DNA from: Thermoanaerobacter sp.
GTDB taxonomy: Bacteria > Bacillota > Thermoanaerobacteria > Thermoanaerobacterales > Thermoanaerobacteraceae
DNA: 64,000 nt
NCBI GenBank assembly: GCA_014896455.1
Contig: JADBKJ010000006.1
Coordinates: 1-64,000 of the forward strand
Direction: 5' to 3'
Below are positions 10,357-20,447 of this stretch, piece by piece. The translations under genes and the position numbers were made by a program. The stretch's first letter is position 1. Each line of letters opens with the position of its first letter. Under the pieces are notes generated by a model. It saw nothing but the letters and a program-made list of their open reading frames with translations, was not told the DNA's origin and ran no database searches.

Positions 10357-11601
10357 ATGAGGAAGTTTTATGCTAAGCTAATAGTAGTATTAGTGATTCT
10401 CTCTCTTTTGGGTACCCTTATCGCAGGATGTGGGAGTAAAAATGAGTCAGATGCGAGGAAAAAAGTCTTGAAAGTTTCAATGGGACTTGGAGAGGCAGAA
10501 TGGAAAGTGATGAAGGAAGATATTTTCCCACCATTTGAGCAAAAGTATGGTGTAAAAATTGAGCCTCTTCAAATTGAAGCAGGAGACCTTATTAAAAAGT
10601 TAGATGCTATGCACAAAGCAAATGCGATGGATATAGATATTATAACTCAAGATAACATGCAACTTGCACCTTTAGTGACAAAAGGGCTTGTGGAAGATTT
10701 GTCTCAGTATAGAGACATGATACCAAAGGAAGTAATACCAAGTCTTGTGCCAGTAGGAGAGTTTGATGGAAAGTTGTACTTTATGCCGTATAGGCCAAAT
10801 GTAGAAATAGCTTTCTACAACGAAGATAAATTCAACGAATACGGTTTAAAACTTCCTACAAATTGGGATGAGCTTTTAGAGGTTGCAAAGACTTTTAAAG
10901 AAAAAGAGGGCATAGGCAGAGTTATAATTAAAGAAAATTTAGGGCCTGACAGCACAGTTCAAATGTTTGACCTTATAAGGTCTGCTGGTGGTGACCCAAC
11001 AGTATTGAATGATGAAGGCTCAATAAAAGCATTTACATTCTTGAAAGAATTACAGCCATACCTCTCTCCTGACTCAAAGAAAGCTGACTGGAATACACCT
11101 GTAGAATATCTCGCAAAAGATAGTGTATATTTGGTTGAAAATTGGCCTTACACTGCAAACGTTCTTGTAGAGCAGTATGGCAAAAAGAACATTTTGGCAT
11201 ATCACGGTTGGGCAGGTCCGGTTAAAGAGTCCCACGTTTTAGGAGGAGAAGTTATAGGAATACCAACTGGTGCACCTAATAAAGAGATGGCTATAAAGTT
11301 TATGGAATACCTTATGAGTAAAGAAGTTCAAGAGAAGCTTGTCACTAAATTAGGATGGCCATCAATGAGAAGTGATGCTTATGGTAAGGTTGCAGATTGG
11401 CAGAAACCATATTTTGAAGCTATAAATGAGGCGTTAAAACACGCAGAACCAAGGCCAAACCTTGTATACTGGGCTGATGTAGATAAGGCTATAAATGGAG
11501 CATTGAGAGAAATAATATTTGAAGGCAAAGATATCAAGACAACTCTTGATAAATACCACAACATGATAGAAGAAGCTAAGAAAGCTGCAGAAAGCAAGTA
11601 A
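10357..11601 (+). CDS. Sugar ABC transporter substrate-binding lipoprotein
   Basis: Lipobox LIAGCGSKN, SBP fold. Confidence 0.92.
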   Translation: MRKFYAKLIVVLVILSLLGTLIAGCGSKNESDARKKVLKVSMGLGEAEWKVMKEDIFPPFEQKYGVKIEPLQIEAGDLIKKLDAMHKANAMDIDIITQDNMQLAPLVTKGLVEDLSQYRDMIPKEVIPSLVPVGEFDGKLYFMPYRPNVEIAFYNEDKFNEYGLKLPTNWDELLEVAKTFKEKEGIGRVIIKENLGPDSTVQMFDLIRSAGGDPTVLNDEGSIKAFTFLKELQPYLSPDSKKADWNTPVEYLAKDSVYLVENWPYTANVLVEQYGKKNILAYHGWAGPVKESHVLGGEVIGIPTGAPNKEMAIKFMEYLMSKEVQEKLVTKLGWPSMRSDAYGKVADWQKPYFEAINEALKHAEPRPNLVYWADVDKAINGALREIIFEGKDIKTTLDKYHNMIEEAKKAAESK

Positions 11602-11613
11602 ATGTTTTAAATT

Positions 11614-11653
11614 GGTTTTAGTCGGAAACGACTTTTGTTTCCGACTAAAATTT
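11614..11653 (+). terminator. Hairpin between SBP and treP
   Basis: ttttagtcggaaac gacttttg tttccgactaaaa. Confidence 0.65.
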
Positions 11654-11674
11654 TGAATAAAGTAAGAGTGGAGG

Positions 11675-14023
11675 ATGGATATGGCCAACAAAACGAAGAA
11701 ACCAATTTACCCTTTTGAAGATTGGGTTATAAGAGAGACGCAGTTTAGTATAGGCACTAAATACAGAAATGAAACTATTTTTGCTTTAGCAAATGGATAT
11801 ATTGGAATGAGAGGAACTTTTGAAGAAGGATATTCAGGGCCTAAAAATACCTCTGTTAATGGGACGTATATCAATGGATTTTATGAAATACACGATATAG
11901 TTTACCCTGAAGGGGGATATGGTTTTGCCAAAATAGGGCAGACGATGTTAAATGTGGCTGATAGTAAAATAATAAAATTATATGTAGATGGGGAAAAGTT
12001 TGATTTGTTACAAGGGAAAATCCTCTTTTATGAGAGAGTACTTGACATGAGGAAAGGTTTTGTAGAAAGAAAAGTAAAATGGGAATCCCCTACAGGAAAA
12101 ATTTTAGAGGTAAAAATAAAGAGAATTGTATCATTAAATAGACAACATTTAGCGGCGATTTCTTTTACTGTGGAACCTGTAAATTTTAGCGGGAAAATTA
12201 GATTTGTTTCCGCTATTGACGGAAATGTTTCAAATATAAATGATAGTGAAGATGTAAGAGTAGGGTCAAATTTAAAGGGAAAGGTTTTAAAGACTATAGA
12301 TAAAAGTGTAGAGGGTTTAAAAGGGTGGATTGTTCAAAAGACGCAAAAGAGTAATTTCTCCTATGTTTGCGCGATAGACAATGTATTAGTGGGAGATAGT
12401 AAATATGAAGTCTCAAATAGTTTAGAAGAAGATGGAGTGAAAGTAATTGTAGATCTAGAGGCTGAAAAAGGTACTTTATACACATTGAATAAATTTATTT
12501 CCTATTACACTTCAAAGGATTTTGATGAAAATAAATTAGTTGTTCTTGCTTTAGAAGAAATAGAAAAAGCCAAAAATGACGGCTTTGAAACGATAGAAAA
12601 AGAACAGGAAGAATTTTTGAATTCTTTTTGGGAAGATGCAGATATAATTATAGAAGGAGATAAAGCTCTGCAGCAAGGTATACGCTTTAATGAATTTCAT
12701 CTACTTCAATCTGTAGGAAGAGATGGAAAGACAAATATTGCAGCAAAAGGGCTGACTGGAGAAGGTTATGAAGGCCATTATTTTTGGGATTCTGATATCT
12801 ATATAATGCCTTTCTTTCTTTATACAAAGCCTGAAATTGCAAAAGCTTTGGTAATGTACAGGTATAAGCTTTTGGATGCAGCAAGATTTAGGGCAAAGGA
12901 ATTAGGTCACAAAGGAGCCTTGTATCCTTGGAGAACGATAGATGGTCCTGAATGTTCGGCTTATTTTCCAGCTGGTACGGCACAGTATCACATAAATGCT
13001 GATATAGTTTATGCTTTGAAAAGATATGTAGAAGCGACGAACGACGTGGATTTTCTTTATGACTATGGCTGTGAAATAGTGTTTGAGACAGCAAGATTTT
13101 GGGAAGATTTAGGGGCGTATATTCCTCTTAAAGACAATAAATTTTGCATAAACTGTGTAACTGGTCCAGATGAGTATACTGCATTGGTTGATAATAACGC
13201 CTATACTAATTACATGGCAAAGGTGAATTTGGAATACGCTTATGATATTGCAAATAAAATGAAAAAAGAAGTGCCTGAGAAATACCAAAAAATTGCTTCT
13301 AAGTTAAATCTAAAAGATCAAGAAATTAATGCGTGGAAAAAAGCTGCTGACAATATGTACCTTCCTTATTCAAAAGAACTTGATATTATACCACAGGATG
13401 ACAGCTTTTTGTATAAAGAAAGGATAACAGTGGATGAAATACCACAAGATCAATTTCCACTTTTGTTGCACTGGCATTACCTAAATATTTACAGATATCA
13501 AATATGTAAACAGCCTGATGTGTTGCTTTTGATGTTTTTACAGAGAGAAAAATTTACTAAAGATGAACTTAAGAAGAATTACGATTATTATGAACCTATT
13601 ACCACTCATGACTCCTCCTTGTCGCCAGCTATATTTAGCATACTAGCCAATGAAATAGGGTATACTGACAAAGCGTATAAATACTTTATGATGACTGCAA
13701 GAATGGATTTGGACGACTATAATGACAATGTTAAGGACGGAATTCATGCTGCTTCTATGGCGGGGACATGGAGCGCAGTTGTGAATGGCTTTGGTGGAAT
13801 GAGGGTTTATACAAATGAACTGCATTTTGAGCCGAGATTGCCAAAAGAATGGAATTTGCTCTCTTTTAATGTGAGATACAAAGGTAGAAAAATAAATGTC
13901 AAATTAACCAAAGAAAGTGTTGTGTTTGCACTATTAGAAGGAGAGCCTATAGAAATCTACTGCTTTGACGAAAAAATTTTACTTAAAAAAGGAGAAAATA
14001 GAGTAGAAAGTTGCAAAAATTAA
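11675..14023 (+). CDS. treP: Trehalose phosphorylase (GH65)
   Basis: Full-length GH65 phosphorylase closely resembling remembered T. brockii TreP. Confidence 0.85.
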   Translation: MDMANKTKKPIYPFEDWVIRETQFSIGTKYRNETIFALANGYIGMRGTFEEGYSGPKNTSVNGTYINGFYEIHDIVYPEGGYGFAKIGQTMLNVADSKIIKLYVDGEKFDLLQGKILFYERVLDMRKGFVERKVKWESPTGKILEVKIKRIVSLNRQHLAAISFTVEPVNFSGKIRFVSAIDGNVSNINDSEDVRVGSNLKGKVLKTIDKSVEGLKGWIVQKTQKSNFSYVCAIDNVLVGDSKYEVSNSLEEDGVKVIVDLEAEKGTLYTLNKFISYYTSKDFDENKLVVLALEEIEKAKNDGFETIEKEQEEFLNSFWEDADIIIEGDKALQQGIRFNEFHLLQSVGRDGKTNIAAKGLTGEGYEGHYFWDSDIYIMPFFLYTKPEIAKALVMYRYKLLDAARFRAKELGHKGALYPWRTIDGPECSAYFPAGTAQYHINADIVYALKRYVEATNDVDFLYDYGCEIVFETARFWEDLGAYIPLKDNKFCINCVTGPDEYTALVDNNAYTNYMAKVNLEYAYDIANKMKKEVPEKYQKIASKLNLKDQEINAWKKAADNMYLPYSKELDIIPQDDSFLYKERITVDEIPQDQFPLLLHWHYLNIYRYQICKQPDVLLLMFLQREKFTKDELKKNYDYYEPITTHDSSLSPAIFSILANEIGYTDKAYKYFMMTARMDLDDYNDNVKDGIHAASMAGTWSAVVNGFGGMRVYTNELHFEPRLPKEWNLLSFNVRYKGRKINVKLTKESVVFALLEGEPIEIYCFDEKILLKKGENRVESCKN

Positions 14024-14062
14024 AGAAGTATGGAGCCAATCGGCACCATACTTCTTTAATTT
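14022..14062. terminator. Bidirectional terminator between treP and subtilisin gene
   Basis: aaagaagtatggagccaatcggcaccatacttcttt. Confidence 0.75.
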
Positions 14063-15793
14063 TTATATATCGTTATTTGAAAGGGTGAGTGAACCGCCGC
14101 CCGTACTTAAATCAAAGTAATAATTTCCACTGCCTCTATATGAATATACTTTGATATAATAGGTTCCCGTTTGTGTTGGAATATATGTTATTGTTTCCTG
14201 CCTTTGTGTTCCAGTTGAACTTTTAACAAGAGTACCAGTGGGGTTATAGAGGTATATATCGAAATCAGGGTTATAGTTTGTCCAATCAGGTATTATGAAA
14301 GTTATTGCAATAGGATATGATGTGTCTGTCACGTTAAATGTCCAAATGTCACTGTAACGAGACCCAGGGAGTGAATCTTTAGCATAATAGTGGTTTGGCA
14401 CAGATATATTAGTTCCTGTGAAATTTCCAGCTGTTTTAATTGCTTCATATGCATCCAATTTTCCTACACCATAGTCAATGTTTTTGTTTGGAGGTCCCCA
14501 ACTTTTTGCAGTAGTCATTATTATATTTTTTACATCAAGTGGTGCAAGGCTTATATTTGCATTGAGCATAAGGGCTACTGTACCTGCTACAAAAGGTGTT
14601 GCCATGCTTGTGCCACTGTATGTCACATAACCATTTATAGAGTTTGCTTTTGCGGCAGTTATATTGTATCCGGGTGCTGCAATGTCAGGTTTTATCCTTC
14701 CGTCAGCTGTGGGACCACGGCTGGAGAAGTTTGCAAGGTTGAATCCAAGTTCTCCTACATCCGCCATTGCTGCAACGGTTATGGATTTTTCTGCTGCACC
14801 AGGTGATCCTATGGTGTACCTTGCAGGGCCTGAATTTCCAGCCGCAACTACTACTACAATTCCGCTATCTACGGCGCTGTTTACTGCTAATGAAGTAGAG
14901 TCAGTTCCATCAGAGCTTGTAGAAGTTCCAAGGCTTAAATTTATGACTTTAATTCCATATACGTCTTTGTTTTGAACAGCCCAGTCAATCCCTGCAGTTA
15001 CAGTGCTCATACTTCCACTTCCATTTGAATCGAGTACTTTTATTCCTACCAAAGCTGCAGCAGGAGCAACACCTGCATAAAGGCTGTTCCCTGTCCCAGT
15101 ACCTGCCGCAATGCTTGCTACATGAGTTCCATGTCCATTATCGTCGTAAGGTGTAGTTTTACCGTTTACAAAATCTTGCCATCCTATTATTTTACCACCA
15201 GCAAGGTCAACATGGGATCCATCAATACCTGTATCAATAACTGCTATTACTATATCATTCTTGGAGTAAGAGGAAGGATTGCCATCTTTGTCTCCTGTTA
15301 CGCCAAAGTCACTTCTCGCTTTTGTAACGCCAAACCATTTTGTTGCAGTGTCTAATGTTGCATATACAGGCTCGTCATACTCAATTTGCTTTACTATATC
15401 TAATTTTGACAAAGCGTTTATTTGTCCTTTAGTTAAAGTAGCAGCAACTCCTGGAATAATTTTGTATTTATGCTTTATATTAAACTTTCCAATGGATTTA
15501 GAAATATTTAATAGTTCGTTATCATCTATGTTTTTGTTGAAGGTTATTATGACAGGAAATTCCGCACTGTCAGGCTTATCAGTAAGCTTTGCTTCCAAGT
15601 TATCAAAGATTTTGTTTTTGTTAGAATCTTGCATCAAAACTTTTTGAATTTGAGGCGAGTAATTTTTTGTTGGAGAGTCGCCAGATAAGTTTGTTAAGTT
15701 GGGCTGAGCTTGGACTAATACTCCACTTAGCGACATTAAAGCTACAATTAACACAAAAGCCAGTAAAGCTTTTAATGTTTGTCGGTTCTTCAT
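14063..15793 (-). CDS. Secreted subtilisin-like serine protease (S8) with inhibitor_I9-like propeptide and PPC-type C-terminal domain
   Basis: Catalytic blocks VIDTGIDGSH, NGHGTHVA, GTSMATPFVAG. Confidence 0.93.
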   Translation of the reverse strand: MKNRQTLKALLAFVLIVALMSLSGVLVQAQPNLTNLSGDSPTKNYSPQIQKVLMQDSNKNKIFDNLEAKLTDKPDSAEFPVIITFNKNIDDNELLNISKSIGKFNIKHKYKIIPGVAATLTKGQINALSKLDIVKQIEYDEPVYATLDTATKWFGVTKARSDFGVTGDKDGNPSSYSKNDIVIAVIDTGIDGSHVDLAGGKIIGWQDFVNGKTTPYDDNGHGTHVASIAAGTGTGNSLYAGVAPAAALVGIKVLDSNGSGSMSTVTAGIDWAVQNKDVYGIKVINLSLGTSTSSDGTDSTSLAVNSAVDSGIVVVVAAGNSGPARYTIGSPGAAEKSITVAAMADVGELGFNLANFSSRGPTADGRIKPDIAAPGYNITAAKANSINGYVTYSGTSMATPFVAGTVALMLNANISLAPLDVKNIIMTTAKSWGPPNKNIDYGVGKLDAYEAIKTAGNFTGTNISVPNHYYAKDSLPGSRYSDIWTFNVTDTSYPIAITFIIPDWTNYNPDFDIYLYNPTGTLVKSSTGTQRQETITYIPTQTGTYYIKVYSYRGSGNYYFDLSTGGGSLTLSNNDI

Positions 15794-16155
15794 TTTTTCT
15801 TACCTCCTTAAAAATTTAATATTTTTTAAAATTTAAGTCAGCCCTTCTAGTCGCTAAGTGAAACTGTTTCTTTCTTCTATTCATCATCTCCTTTCTGTAA
15901 GGTTTATTATCTATAATAAAACTCAAGCAATTTTTATGCCAGTTCACCGTATATAGACAAAATTAATAAAAGTTTTTAATGTGTATAATTTTTTATACAC
16001 ATTTTTGATACACAAAAGAATGCATAAAACACATACATTTAGAAATTAGTATAAATTTAACGAATTATGTAGAAAAAATCTTTTTTAAAAATAGAAGGAA
16101 AATTCATATTTATGTCGAAATAGTAATATAGGAAAATTAGATAAATTTTTGTTGA

Positions 16156-16238
16156 AAAAGGCAAACTCGTCGAAAGGCGGGGACGCAAAGCTACGGGTCT
16201 AATGCAACAGTTTTGCTATGATAGCCGGGCTACCAACA
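16156..16238 (+). promoter_or_regulatory. Cyclic di-GMP-I (GEMM) riboswitch
   Basis: ggcaaactcgtcgaaaggcggggacgcaaagctacgggtctaatg...atgatagccgggctacc matches the GEMM-I consensus by eye. Confidence 0.92.
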
Positions 16239-16299
16239 TTTATATATAACCTTCTGCCTTTTGGTAGGAGGTTTATTAATTAAGGAAGTGGTGTTTTAT

Positions 16300-17592
16300 A
16301 TGACTAATAAGGAAAAAATTTATAATATTATTGTAGAAAAAAGTAAAGAATTTGATATTCAAAAATTTTTGATAAGTAGAAAAGGTGGAATCACTACAGA
16401 AGAAGTAGCTCAACTCTTAAAAATGGCTCGACCAAATGTGTCTTTTATTTTAAATCATCTTGTAAGAGAAGGGAAAATAGTTAAAATTATTTCAAAACCT
16501 GTGTATTATATTGAAAAAAATAAATTAGCTTATTTTTTAGGGAATGAGGTTAAGGAAGAAATGCTTCTAAAAGACTTAATTGATTTTTTAAACTTAAGGA
16601 AAGTAAAAGAAGGTGCTTTTGAAAATATAATAGGACATGATGGCAGCCTCAAAGGACAAATAGAACAGGCCAAAGCAGCTGTATTATATCCTCCTCATGG
16701 GCTCCACACTCTTATCATAGGACCGCCTGGTTCTGGTAAATCTTTTTTCGCAGAGATGATGTACAAATTCAGTCTTCAAAATGGTAAGGTAGGACCTCTT
16801 GAAGTATTAAACTGTGCGGATTACTATAACAATCCTCAACTTCTTATGTCTCATTTGTTTGGGCATGTTAAAGGAGCCTATACTGGAGCTGATGTAGATA
16901 AGACAGGTTTAGTCGAAAAAGCGGATAAAGGGATATTATTCCTTGACGAAGTTCACAGATTACCTCCAGAAGGCCAAGAAATGTTATTTTATCTTATTGA
17001 CAAAGGAGTATATCGGAGATTAGGAGATACTGTTGAAAGAACGGCTAGCTTAATGATTGTAGCAGCTACTACAGAAAAACCTGATTCTTTTCTTTTAAAA
17101 ACTTTTATGAGACGAATACCAGTTATCATCCAACTGCCATCTTTTGAGGGAAGGCCTCTAAATGAGAAAATTCAGATAATTGTTTACCTTTTTAAAGAAG
17201 AAGCCAAACGTCTAAACTTAAGTATTATTGTACATCCAGAGTTAATTTCTTTACTTTTGTCTTTGCAATATGAGGGAAATATTGGAGAATTAAAATCTAT
17301 CATTCAATTGCTTTGTTCTAAAGCTTTTTTAATGAATTACGAGATGAAGAGAAATTTTTTAAAAATTGACCTTACTCTGTTACCCTCCGTTTATTTTAAT
17401 GTAGGGAAAAGTAAACTGATAAATTTTGATAAATTTTTAATCATTTCCTCTGAAATTGAAAGGGAAATAGACAAATATGATTTTTATGAGTTTATTGCTA
17501 TGAAGTATAATGAGTTAAAAGAAAAAGGGATAGTAGAAATATTTGAAATTATGTTGAGGGATAATTTTGGAAAAAATAAGAATCATCCATAG
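16300..17592 (+). CDS. Truncated LevR-type sigma-54 activator (HTH plus AAA+)
   Basis: GPPGSGKS Walker A, GAYTGA (GAFTGA-like), ILFLDEVHRL Walker B; PRD/EIIA domains absent. Confidence 0.8.
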   Translation: MTNKEKIYNIIVEKSKEFDIQKFLISRKGGITTEEVAQLLKMARPNVSFILNHLVREGKIVKIISKPVYYIEKNKLAYFLGNEVKEEMLLKDLIDFLNLRKVKEGAFENIIGHDGSLKGQIEQAKAAVLYPPHGLHTLIIGPPGSGKSFFAEMMYKFSLQNGKVGPLEVLNCADYYNNPQLLMSHLFGHVKGAYTGADVDKTGLVEKADKGILFLDEVHRLPPEGQEMLFYLIDKGVYRRLGDTVERTASLMIVAATTEKPDSFLLKTFMRRIPVIIQLPSFEGRPLNEKIQIIVYLFKEEAKRLNLSIIVHPELISLLLSLQYEGNIGELKSIIQLLCSKAFLMNYEMKRNFLKIDLTLLPSVYFNVGKSKLINFDKFLIISSEIEREIDKYDFYEFIAMKYNELKEKGIVEIFEIMLRDNFGKNKNHP

Positions 17593-17670
17593 ACTGGTGG
17601 AGAAAGTTTTGAGAGTCAGGTTGCTGTAGGTGCGGTGATTTTGAATAGACTAAAAAGCGGTATAAGCTAC
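17593..17670 (+). pseudogene. Remnant of SleB-type cell wall hydrolase
   Basis: Frame translates TGGESFESQVAVGAVILNRLKSG, resembling the SleB motif GEPYEGQVAVGAVILNR. Confidence 0.65.
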
Positions 17671-17718
17671 TTCAACTTCTTGGTGGATATGAATTACAAA
17701 TGTGATAGGACACCGCTG

Positions 17719-17760
17719 ATATGCAATATAGGAAGGCTTCTGCCTTCCTATATTGCATAT
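17719..17760. terminator. 19-bp perfect-stem hairpin
   Basis: atatgcaatataggaaggc ttct gccttcctatattgcatat. Confidence 0.7.
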
Positions 17761-17827
17761 ATTTTACATTATAAAATTTTACTTTTGTAAAAGAATAAGA
17801 ATAGTATTAAAAATAGGAGCTGATTAT

Positions 17828-18370
17828 ATGGTACATATATTTGTAGAAGGAAGTTCAGAAAAAAGCTCTATTATAAAATTTTTATCCTACTGTGTACATT
17901 CTAAAGAAATAGTGATAGAAGAGTTAAAAAATTATAAAGAGATAGCAGATATTTTAATTATCTCTGATATTCTGCAGGGAGAGGATTTTCACAAGTTAAA
18001 AAATTATATTTATAATTTTCCAAGCGGTATTATAATTACAAATGCAGATGACGAGCTATCGAATAAACTCTTTGCACAGGGGATAAATTCTACCTTTATA
18101 ACATGCGGTTTAAATCCAAAATCTTCCATTACTGCTTCTTCAATATCTTATGAAGATGAAGGTTATGAATTTAATTATTGCGTACAAAGGACTTTTTTTA
18201 ATTTAAAGGGCAAATTGATAGAGCCAATGGAAATACCTGTTGAAATAAAAGTTCCTGGACAGTATAATATATATAACTCATTATTTGTAATAACTGTATT
18301 ATTAATTTTAGGATATGAAATTAAAGATATACAAAATGTGGTTAAAACCTTTGAGAATAGTGGGCAGTGA
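17828..18370 (+). CDS. Mur-ligase-like protein (degenerate P-loop, truncated central domain)
   Basis: CGLNPKSSITASSIS and VPGQYNIYNSLFVITVLLILGYEIKDIQNVVKTF resemble the Mur ligase middle domain. Confidence 0.55.
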   Translation: MVHIFVEGSSEKSSIIKFLSYCVHSKEIVIEELKNYKEIADILIISDILQGEDFHKLKNYIYNFPSGIIITNADDELSNKLFAQGINSTFITCGLNPKSSITASSISYEDEGYEFNYCVQRTFFNLKGKLIEPMEIPVEIKVPGQYNIYNSLFVITVLLILGYEIKDIQNVVKTFENSGQ

Positions 18371-18482
18371 TAAATTTTTTGAAGATAATTTTAACTATTA
18401 CTTTTGCCACTTGTCATAAATGCTTTCCATTTTTAATATATATTTTTAGGAGGACACATAAGGGGAAGGGGAGAGTGAACAC

Positions 18483-19130
18483 ATGGCAGTCAACTTTTTG
18501 GAGAACAACGTAGTTGTAGTTGTAGGAAAAATTTTTACTGATTTAGAGTACAGTCATGAACTATATGGCGAAGAATTTTTTAATTTTATTTTGGAAGTGC
18601 CAAGATTGAGTGAGACAAAAGATTATCTTCCGGTTACTATTTCTAACCGCCTGTTTGAAGGTATGAATTTACAGGTAGGCACAAGGATAAAGATTGAAGG
18701 GCAATTGAGGTCTTATAATAGGAAATCTCCAGAAGAAGGGAAAAATAAATTAATTTTGACCATATTTGCACGGGACATAATGACTATACCTGAGGAGGAA
18801 GTAGTAAAAAATCCAAATGAAATTTTTTTGGACGGCTTTATTTGCAAAAAACCTGTTTATAGAACTACTCCTTTTGGGAGAGAGATAACTGATTTATTAA
18901 TTGCGGTAAATAGGCCTTATAACAAATCTGATTACATACCTGTCATAGCGTGGGGAAGAAATGCAAAGTTTTCTGAAAAGTTAGAAATAGGAGATCGTAT
19001 ACGTTTATGGGGAAGAGTACAGAGTAGGGAATACCAAAAAAAACTGGGCGATGAAGTGGTTACAAAGGTCGCTTATGAGGTTTCTATTACGAGAATGGAA
19101 GTGGTTGAAAAAGAATTACAAAAGAGTTAG
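18483..19130 (+). CDS. Single-stranded DNA-binding protein, two OB-fold repeats
   Basis: Two SSB-like repeats (YLPVTISNRLFEG..., YIPVIAWGRNAKFSEKLEIGDRIRLWGRVQSREY). Confidence 0.8.
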   Translation: MAVNFLENNVVVVVGKIFTDLEYSHELYGEEFFNFILEVPRLSETKDYLPVTISNRLFEGMNLQVGTRIKIEGQLRSYNRKSPEEGKNKLILTIFARDIMTIPEEEVVKNPNEIFLDGFICKKPVYRTTPFGREITDLLIAVNRPYNKSDYIPVIAWGRNAKFSEKLEIGDRIRLWGRVQSREYQKKLGDEVVTKVAYEVSITRMEVVEKELQKS

Positions 19131-19166
19131 AATGGAAATAACAGAGGACACAAGGGGGAATGAGTT

Positions 19167-19694
19167 TTGGAGAGAGGACTTATACAAATTTATACTGGAG
19201 ATGGCAAAGGAAAGACGACGGCTTCTATTGGACTTGGCATAAGAGCAGTGGGAAGAGGCTTTAAAGTTTATATGGTACAATTTCTGAAAGGCACGGATAC
19301 AGGGGAGTTGCATACACTTAAGAATATTGAAAATTTCAAGGTTTTTAGGTTTCAATCAACAGAAAAGTTTTTTTGGAGTTTAAATGAAGAGGAAAAGAAG
19401 ATTCTTGCTGAGGATATGAAGAAAGCCTATGAATTTGTTGTAGATGTTCTACAAAACAAAAAGTGCGATATTTTAATTTTAGATGAGATAATGGCGGCAA
19501 TACATAGTAAAATGTACACAGTGGAAGATGTGTTAAAGCTAATAGATATGAAACCGACGGAGATGGAATTGGTTTTGACAGGAAGGAGTGCTCCTCAGGA
19601 GATAATTGAAAAAGCGGATTTGGTTACAGAAATGAAAGCGATTAAACATCCTTTTGAAAAAGGAATACCAGCGAGATACGGAATAGAATACTAA
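19167..19694 (+). CDS. Cob(I)yrinic acid a,c-diamide adenosyltransferase
   Basis: GLIQIYTGDGKGKTTASIGLGIRAVGRG, CobA/BtuR family. Confidence 0.93.
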   Translation: MERGLIQIYTGDGKGKTTASIGLGIRAVGRGFKVYMVQFLKGTDTGELHTLKNIENFKVFRFQSTEKFFWSLNEEEKKILAEDMKKAYEFVVDVLQNKKCDILILDEIMAAIHSKMYTVEDVLKLIDMKPTEMELVLTGRSAPQEIIEKADLVTEMKAIKHPFEKGIPARYGIEY

Positions 19695-19723
19695 AACACC
19701 CGACAAAATCGGGTGTTTTATTT
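19694..19723. terminator. Bidirectional terminator
   Basis: aaaacacccgacaaaatcgggtgtttta between convergent genes. Confidence 0.85.
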
Positions 19724-20447
19724 AACCTCGCAAGTCTTCCATGAGTTTTGTTTTTTCACGGGTTTTGTCGTCTACTATTTTTACAATCTTTGCTGGAACT
19801 CCTGCAACTACTGTGTTGGGTGGTACATCTTCTGTCACAACTGATCCTGCTGCTACAACAGCCCCATGACCTACTCTTACTCCTTCTAATATAACTGCGT
19901 TTGCCCCAACAAGTACGTTATCTTCAAGCACAACTGGTACACTGCTGGGGGGTTCTAATACCCCGGCTATAACAGCTCCAGCTCCTACATGGACGTTTTT
20001 GCCTATAATTCCTCTGGCGCCTATTACTGCGTTCATGTCTATCATAGAATTTTCACCAATTTCTGCACCTATGTTTATTACTGCTCCCATCATTATCACA
20101 GCGTTTTTGCCTATTTTTACTCGATCTCTAATTATTGCACCTGGTTCTATTCTCGCGTCAAGATGCTTAATATCCAGCAAAGGAATTGCAGAATTTCTGC
20201 GGTCGTACTCTAAGCGATGATATTTTATTTTATCTTTATTTGCTTCAATCAATTTTTCAACGACATCTAGTTCTCCAAAAACGATTTTAAAGTTGTCACA
20301 GCCATATACTTCTAATTCTTCGGTTTCTTCAATTTCTATATTCCCTTGTATGTAAGCTCTAACAGGTGTGGATTTTTTTGCTTCTTTGATATATTTTGCA
20401 ATTTCATAAGGGTTTGTCAAGTTATCATTTGTGCTCAAAATTATCAT
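19722..20447 (-). CDS. dapH: Tetrahydrodipicolinate N-acetyltransferase
   Basis: Left-handed beta-helix hexapeptide repeats; dap operon context. Confidence 0.93.
   Translation of the reverse strand: MIILSTNDNLTNPYEIAKYIKEAKKSTPVRAYIQGNIEIEETEELEVYGCDNFKIVFGELDVVEKLIEANKDKIKYHRLEYDRRNSAIPLLDIKHLDARIEPGAIIRDRVKIGKNAVIMMGAVINIGAEIGENSMIDMNAVIGARGIIGKNVHVGAGAVIAGVLEPPSSVPVVLEDNVLVGANAVILEGVRVGHGAVVAAGSVVTEDVPPNTVVAGVPAKIVKIVDDKTREKTKLMEDLRG

Noticed and set aside
14390-15647. Plus-strand ORFs opposite the subtilisin gene
   Set aside because: Antisense shadows of a strong S8 protease CDS with low-complexity translations.
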